Shown here: piece after piece, positions 9,401 through 11,358 of the stretch
Position numbering within the stretch: the stretch's first letter is position 1
Layout of the letters: the number at the start of each line of letters is the position of its first letter
Origin: Euperipatoides rowelli
Taxonomy: Eukaryota; Onychophora; Udeonychophora; Euonychophora; Peripatopsidae
Direction: 5' to 3' (one strand)
NCBI GenBank assembly: GCA_003024985.2
Contig: PXIH01S0051877.1
DNA: 11,358 nt
Program-made: the position numbers and the translations under genes
Notes under the pieces: generated by a model
Databases searched by the model: none
What the model saw: only the letters and a program-made list of their open reading frames with translations
Told to the model about the DNA's origin: nothing

Positions 9401-10144
9401 TATATGACTGCAATATTAACATTATAAGAAAATTATTAAACCACTTCCAAATGCTATGGAAAAACATAAATTTCCTCGCACTTTAGACTTAATATATTTT
9501 TTGAACTTAATTGTGCATCACTTTTAATAAGTAAACATTTTGGCGACATCTTAGCCAATCATTCAATTCATGATTCTATGATTTTTATTTTTTTATTTTT
9601 CATCGATATAAAACTTTTTGAACCAAAATGATTTAAAATTCTAATTACATTTTGACATGCTGGTGGTCATATTGTCCTTCAATTATAATGTACTTAATTT
9701 ATGTTAAATTTTTGTTTTCAATTGTGATTTATTTTTCTATCTTAATCATTTGACACAGTTATTGTTTGCTGTGAACTTGTTTTTGATATCTTTATTTTGT
9801 AAATTGTAATTTTTTTTCCAACTTGATTTGTAACAATTTTTTTTCCCTCCCGGTTAGATTTGAGTCTTGACATTTATGAAGATCATATTACTGCCCTTCT
9901 TGGACATAATGGAGCTGGAAAGACGACTTTAATCAACATGCTGACAGGCATTATTACACCAACCCATGGTACTGCTATGATTTATAACTTAGATGTCACT
10001 GATAATAATTGCATGGATGAAATTAGGTCCATGTCAGGAGTCTGTCCACAACATGATATTCTCATTGATGAGATTACAGTTCAAGAACATTTGAAAATAT
10101 TTGCTTTAATAAAAGGAGTAAATCCGTCAACAATAAATGATGAG
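223..10144 (+). CDS. ABCA-family (ABCA5-like) ABC transporter, internal part, six exons
   Basis: Partial gene, join 223-449, 3572-3905, 6239-6383, 6483-6675, 8284-8348, 9858-10144. All five internal introns have GT/AG ends, and the phases match across every junction, giving 417 codons without a stop. Order in the protein: end of extracellular loop 1, about five hydrophobic segments of transmembrane domain 1, a short linker, then the start of nucleotide-binding domain 1 with Walker A (GHNGAGKT, residues 337-344) and the Q-loop CPQ (Q386). Diagnostic ABCA features are the NEKQKKIKE..KIMGL cytosolic motif after the first helix and GEFG.RRS...PSYW after the last. Both resemble vertebrate ABCA5 more than ABCA1, as recalled from the family, so ABCA5-like is an inference. 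ABCA proteins are full-length membrane exporters or floppases, mostly of lipids and sterols; the ABCA5 group acts mainly in endosomes and lysosomes. Both ends are missing here. No frameshift or stop suggests a pseudogene. Confidence 0.93.
720..1150. other. Less AT-rich intronic segment of unknown nature
   Basis: By eye this block is less AT-rich than its surroundings, with C-runs such as CGGCCCCCACC (about 752-762) and GCGCCCCCTAG (about 891-901). I see no long open frame, no tRNA-like or promoter-box structure and no clear terminal repeats. It could be an old transposable-element or SINE remnant, or simply conserved non-coding DNA. GCGCCCCCTAG-type strings occur in many dispersed repeats, but that is weak evidence. 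Confidence 0.3.
1240..1496 (-). repeat. LINE 3' UTR with AATAAA and (ATTTC)3 tail
   Basis: This segment follows the LINE stop codon on the minus strand and is AT-rich. It ends with AATAAA at 1260-1255 and three perfect ATTTC units at 1254-1240. The minus-strand open frame across 1207-1398 is hydrophobic, of low complexity and has no family similarity, so I treat it as chance. Confidence 0.65.
1497..1838 (-). pseudogene. LINE ORF2 C-terminal tail, frameshifted from the RT fragment
   Basis: Minus-strand frame starting just after a TAG (1841-1839) and ending at a stop at 1499-1497. It contains ISLIWKVLNNKYPNYL, then HDYSTRAS, then LFSFSSRAPIQWNTIPNSIR. This is the classic C-terminal signature of CR1/L2/Jockey-type LINE proteins: VYKxLNxxxPxYL, YxTRxxxxLxxP, FSYxxAxxWNxLPxxIR. 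It lies in a different frame from the preceding RT fragment, with an indel and probably a short deletion near 1838-1860. The tail seems complete at the C-terminus, since the stop follows at the expected distance from WNxLP. Confidence 0.82.
1835..2197 (-). pseudogene. LINE reverse transcriptase fragment (end of RT/thumb region)
   Basis: The minus-strand frame is open from a TAA at 2200-2198 down to a TAA at 1837-1835. It reads through FSLKVGNNLILP...VLGLTIDSTLPWRPQ, then YQTLIQSHLNYGDQIWG, then KIQIVANTATRYI. These correspond to the very common LINE pattern LGxxIDxxLxWxxH, then LxxPxxxYxxxxWG, then LQxxQNxAxR, which follows the RT catalytic core. The catalytic YADD box is not present. The frame has no genuine ATG start: TTG at 2125 is internal. 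A run of 10 A on the minus strand at about 2190-2199 may hide a one-base slip. Just upstream another frame reads WTNNWFFKN, reminiscent of the NWFxxN helix of these proteins, but the segment between is lost. Confidence 0.8.
2274..2580. repeat. GTAAC/GTTAC-rich inverted repeat region, possible DNA-transposon (hAT/MITE-like) relic
   Basis: The left half has AGTAACYAA..GTAA-type units near 2275, 2338 and 2376, ending TAATTAC at about 2397-2403. The right half has the same motifs mostly inverted: GTAATTAC at 2503-2510, CTAATTACTTTG at 2522-2533 and TTACCTTACTTT near 2554-2565. A perfect 12-base palindrome GTAACTAGTTAC lies at 2477-2488. Runs of AAGTAACTAATTAC-like repeats in inverted order are common in non-autonomous hAT-type elements. 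Related but weaker motifs occur at about 475-600. No clean terminal repeats or target duplications are visible. Confidence 0.4.
3572..3905 (+). CDS. ABCA5-like exon B: central transmembrane helices of TMD1
   Basis: The exon is 334 nt. The acceptor is a T-rich tract followed by AAAAG (AG at 3570-3571). Its first base completes the TGG codon begun in the previous exon, giving YW|LSW, where human ABCA5 has FW|LSW as I recall it. Residues 77-187 hold three clear hydrophobic spans: WIIVYMVSIIIIAIIMVAML, NFLLIFLLIFLYGASIVTFS and a weaker one around TVASFSTSFFSLLYLPVGL. The motif FLYG...F....TPLF between the spans is a family hallmark. The exon ends IAIDT|GTAAGT in phase 0. The reading frame stays open for 150 bases before the acceptor, but that sequence is T-rich, has no family similarity and is taken as intron. 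Confidence 0.92.
3906..6238 (+). other. ABCA gene intron 2 (phase 0, about 2.3 kb)
   Basis: Runs from GTAAGT to TTTTTTTAG. It contains a TAA microsatellite block at about 4821-4912, preceded by a small perfect hairpin (CCTGTC-GAT-GACAGG, 4794-4808). The rest is AT-rich sequence with no recognisable gene. The open frames at 4442-4663 (+) and 4856-5077 (-) are low-complexity and carry no domain that I recognise. The stretch at about 5340-5700 is mildly less AT-rich and otherwise featureless. Confidence 0.85.
4821..4912. repeat. TAA/AAT microsatellite, interrupted
   Basis: Tandem ATA/TAA triplets at 4823-4838, 4842-4852, 4873-4890 and 4900-4910 are broken by GTAATA, TAGGCCTAAT and CACT. The interruptions suggest an old simple-sequence repeat. 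Confidence 0.85.
6239..6383 (+). CDS. ABCA5-like exon C: extracellular hairpin and last helix of TMD1
   Basis: The exon is 145 nt between TTTTTTTAG (AG at 6237-6238) and G|GTATGT, entering in phase 0 and leaving in phase 1. Residues 188-236. The first part, with G195-G196, Q198, N201 and F203, matches the pattern ExxGxGxQxxNxF found before the last TMD1 helix in ABCA proteins. It contains an N-glycosylation sequon, NGT at residue 204, in the loop where human ABCA5 also has a sequon (recalled, not computed). A hydrophobic helix follows (FVYSIVMLIVDTIIYALIAF), ending in YLDNVIAG, the usual YLDxVxPG boundary to the cytosolic side. The usual proline is alanine here. The exon is too short to be found as a stand-alone reading frame and is recognised by homology and splice phase. 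Confidence 0.92.
6384..6482 (+). other. ABCA gene intron 3 (phase 1, 99 bp)
   Basis: A short intron running from GTATGT to ATATTTCAG. It contains a T-rich block and several in-frame stops. It is the only short intron of the six and has room for little more than splice signals. Confidence 0.9.
6483..6675 (+). CDS. ABCA5-like exon D: GEFG motif and linker from TMD1 to NBD1
   Basis: The exon is 193 nt, starting after ATATTTCAG (AG at 6481-6482). Its first two bases complete a glycine codon, giving G|EFGSRRSIFFCFQPSYWLG. The GEFG.RRS...PSYW pattern is the juxtamembrane signature of the ABCA5/6/8/9/10 group, where ABCA1 instead has a GQYG-type sequence. Residues about 255-299 form a polar, acidic linker (NLDDIEAVPSEMESKVAF) leading into the NBD. 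The donor AG|GTAAGC leaves phase 2. The ATG at 6464, upstream of the acceptor, is intronic. A 99-bp intron separates this exon from the previous one. Confidence 0.93.
6701..6833. repeat. 58-bp tandem repeat, about 2.3 copies
   Basis: Copy 1 (6701-6758) and copy 2 (6759-6816) both begin GACAATCTT.TTAATCT and end TTATTA.TCT. By eye they differ at 8 of 58 positions. A third copy starts at 6817 (AACAATCTTGTTAATT) and fades after about 17 bases. The unit has shorter internal echoes of CAATC and TTAATCT. Confidence 0.85.
8264..8283 (+). promoter_or_regulatory. Strong polypyrimidine tract and 3' splice site of the micro-exon
   Basis: Sixteen consecutive T are followed by GTAG. This tract defines the acceptor of the 65-nt exon and may help inclusion of such a short exon. 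Homopolymers of this length vary readily between individuals. Confidence 0.75.
8284..8348 (+). CDS. ABCA5-like exon E: first strands of nucleotide-binding domain 1
   Basis: A 65-nt micro-exon preceded by a run of 16 T and GTAG (AG at 8282-8283), and closed by AATG|GTAAGT. It enters in phase 2, completing an arginine codon, and leaves in phase 1. Residues 300-321 read R-ILNIRKEFVKKKYEPTDVAVN. This corresponds to the family pattern I.xxIxKxYxxK...xAVxxLS at the start of NBD1, just before the A-loop/Walker A strand. It is recognised only by phase, splice sites and its position between linker and Walker A, because it is too short for an open-frame search. Confidence 0.88.
8349..9857 (+). other. 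ABCA gene intron 5 (phase 1, about 1.5 kb)
   Basis: Runs from GTAAGT to CCCGGTTAG. It is strongly AT-rich with a TTA run at about 9025-9038 and many T-runs. No open frame, transposon signature or RNA gene was recognised. Confidence 0.85.
9858..10144 (+). CDS. ABCA5-like exon F: NBD1 with Walker A and Q-loop
   Basis: The exon is 287 nt, with its acceptor at CCCGGTTAG (AG at 9856-9857). Its first two bases complete D322, giving D|LSLDIYEDHITALLG, close to ABCA5's LSFDIYEGQITALLG. Walker A is GHNGAGKT at 9902-9925, with the phosphate-binding lysine K343 intact. The Q-loop glutamine lies in GVCPQHDIL (CAA at 10049-10051), followed by ITVQEHLKIFALIKGV, the usual LTVEEx helix. The donor is GAG|GTTTGT, a weaker site than the others, leaving phase 0 at E417. 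In the family the next exon begins with the VQKVLLDL-like helix. Read-through gives an intronic tail and a stop at about 10199, which I do not count as coding. The signature LSGGQ and Walker B must lie downstream of the window. Confidence 0.95.
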
Positions 10145-11358
10145 GTTTGTTTTATACTTTATCGCAGCCTCTATTTGCTAATATTTTTAAGTAATTGTTG
10201 AACTATTTTCTCTAGTAACTGTAATGAAAACTTTTATTATTATTATATTTATAAAACACCCTGGTCATGATTCAATTAATTATATGATAATTAATCACTT
10301 AAGAACAGCTTGTTAGGATAAATAAATTAGTCTGTTATATAAATAAGCTGAGAGTAGCATTTTCTCATTGACTTTTTAAATTTACAATTAATTATTATTA
10401 GTGAAAAATATCTGTGTTGAATAATTGCAGAATGTTAAATCTCGTTTTCTGCCTGTCAATGAATTAATGGGTTACACACACTGTGAAGGTGATTGAATGG
10501 AATTTCAGTGACTAAATTACATGAGGATACCTGTATATGTCACACTTATTAAAATTTATATGACTTAAAATGGTAAAACCAAATCAAAAATATTAGCTCG
10601 ATGTTAAAATCGCTCTTTTAGGAATCACAATTTTAGTGTAATAGACTCAAAAATAAAGTTAAAAAATTATTAAATAGCTTATTTTCTATATTATTTTTAT
10701 TTTGACAATAAATCATACAAAATATTTTTTTTAAAATTTAAATAAGATTTTTAAAAAAATTGTTTAACTACTACGGTATTATAAACTTTGTTTTGTAATA
10801 AAATAATTTATAAAAGTGTAAAAAGTTTGTTTTAAAATCTAAGTGGACCTGTTTTTCTCTTAAAACATATTTAAATCTGAATCTCTTTGTAAAAATATTC
10901 TTTTAGCTGATTATTATGCTGTCTACAAAATGTAACAATAGCTATAATGTACACTGTTGCTTAATTATAAAGTAAGTAGCATTCTACTTCCAAACACTGA
11001 ATTTAATCCTATGGCAGAGCCACCACAAATCTCTAATTGGATCATTGGGAGAGAGCCAATCTAAAGATAGTGAATATTTTTTTATTATTAAATGCTGCTC
11101 CTATCTAGTTAATTCCACTGCGCTAAGCTAATCTTACCATGATAATTACAAAAAAAAAAAAAACTAAATTAATTGCGTTTGGTGAACTTAAATGCTCAAA
11201 CCATAATGAACTAGTCAAAGATTCTTGTTGCTAAATAATTTCCATAACATACAAAATATTTCTGATGGCAATATTCTAATGTGTAGAAAAACCAATGTAG
11301 TCAAAGGTAATGTCATGAATAACACTTCATTATCTGAAATACACAATGCTCCCCCCCC
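10145..11358 (+). other. 5' part of ABCA gene intron 6 (to window end)
   Basis: Begins with GTTTGT and contains no exon that I recognise. In particular, I see no sequence coding for an LSGGQ signature or Walker B in any phase that would fit. It is AT-rich, with an A-run of 13 at about 11151-11163 and a C-run of 8 at the very end (11351-11358), which may continue outside the window. Confidence 0.7.

Noticed and set aside
10145-10201. Extension of the Walker A exon to a stop at about 10199
   Set aside because: Similarity to the family ends at the GAG|GTTTGT donor, so the tail is intron read-through.
1-11358. CRISPR arrays, tRNA/rRNA genes, bacterial operons, phage genes
   Set aside because: No regularly spaced repeats, no cloverleaf-type sequence, no closely packed open frames. 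The exon-intron layout is eukaryotic.

Overview
The window is AT-rich, intron-dominated nuclear DNA from a eukaryote, most likely an animal. It holds part of one protein-coding gene on the + strand. Six exons (223-449, 3572-3905, 6239-6383, 6483-6675, 8284-8348, 9858-10144) splice at GT/AG borders with matching phases (2, 0, 1, 2, 1). They join into one open frame of 1251 nt, or 417 codons. The product is the middle of the first half of an ABC subfamily A transporter: most of transmembrane domain 1 followed by the start of nucleotide-binding domain 1, including Walker A and the Q-loop. From memory of the family, the best match is ABCA5 and its relatives (the ABCA5/6/8/9/10 group). The gene continues beyond both ends. 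The first transmembrane helix, the large extracellular loop, the ABC signature, Walker B and the whole second half are not in the window.

The introns are about 3.1 kb, 2.3 kb, 99 bp, 1.6 kb and 1.5 kb, with more than 1.2 kb of a sixth. Intron 1 carries, in antisense, a 5'-truncated and frameshifted non-LTR retrotransposon (LINE) of CR1/L2/Jockey-like type. It keeps the C-terminal part of the reverse transcriptase ORF, a 3' UTR, an AATAAA signal and a pentanucleotide 3' tail. Just beyond its 5' side lies a stretch dense in GTAAC/GTTAC motifs in inverted arrangement, which looks like a decayed DNA-transposon repeat. Intron 2 has a TAA microsatellite block. Intron 4 begins with a 58-bp tandem repeat. 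The rest of the intronic DNA is AT-rich with homopolymer runs and no gene I can support.

The kilobase introns, the LINE clade and the ABCA5-type gene point to a metazoan, probably not a mammal given the composition and repeat types. I cannot name the species. I found no RNA genes, CRISPR arrays, prokaryotic signals or novel multi-gene system. The most useful results are the exon reconstruction and the transposable-element remains in intron 1.
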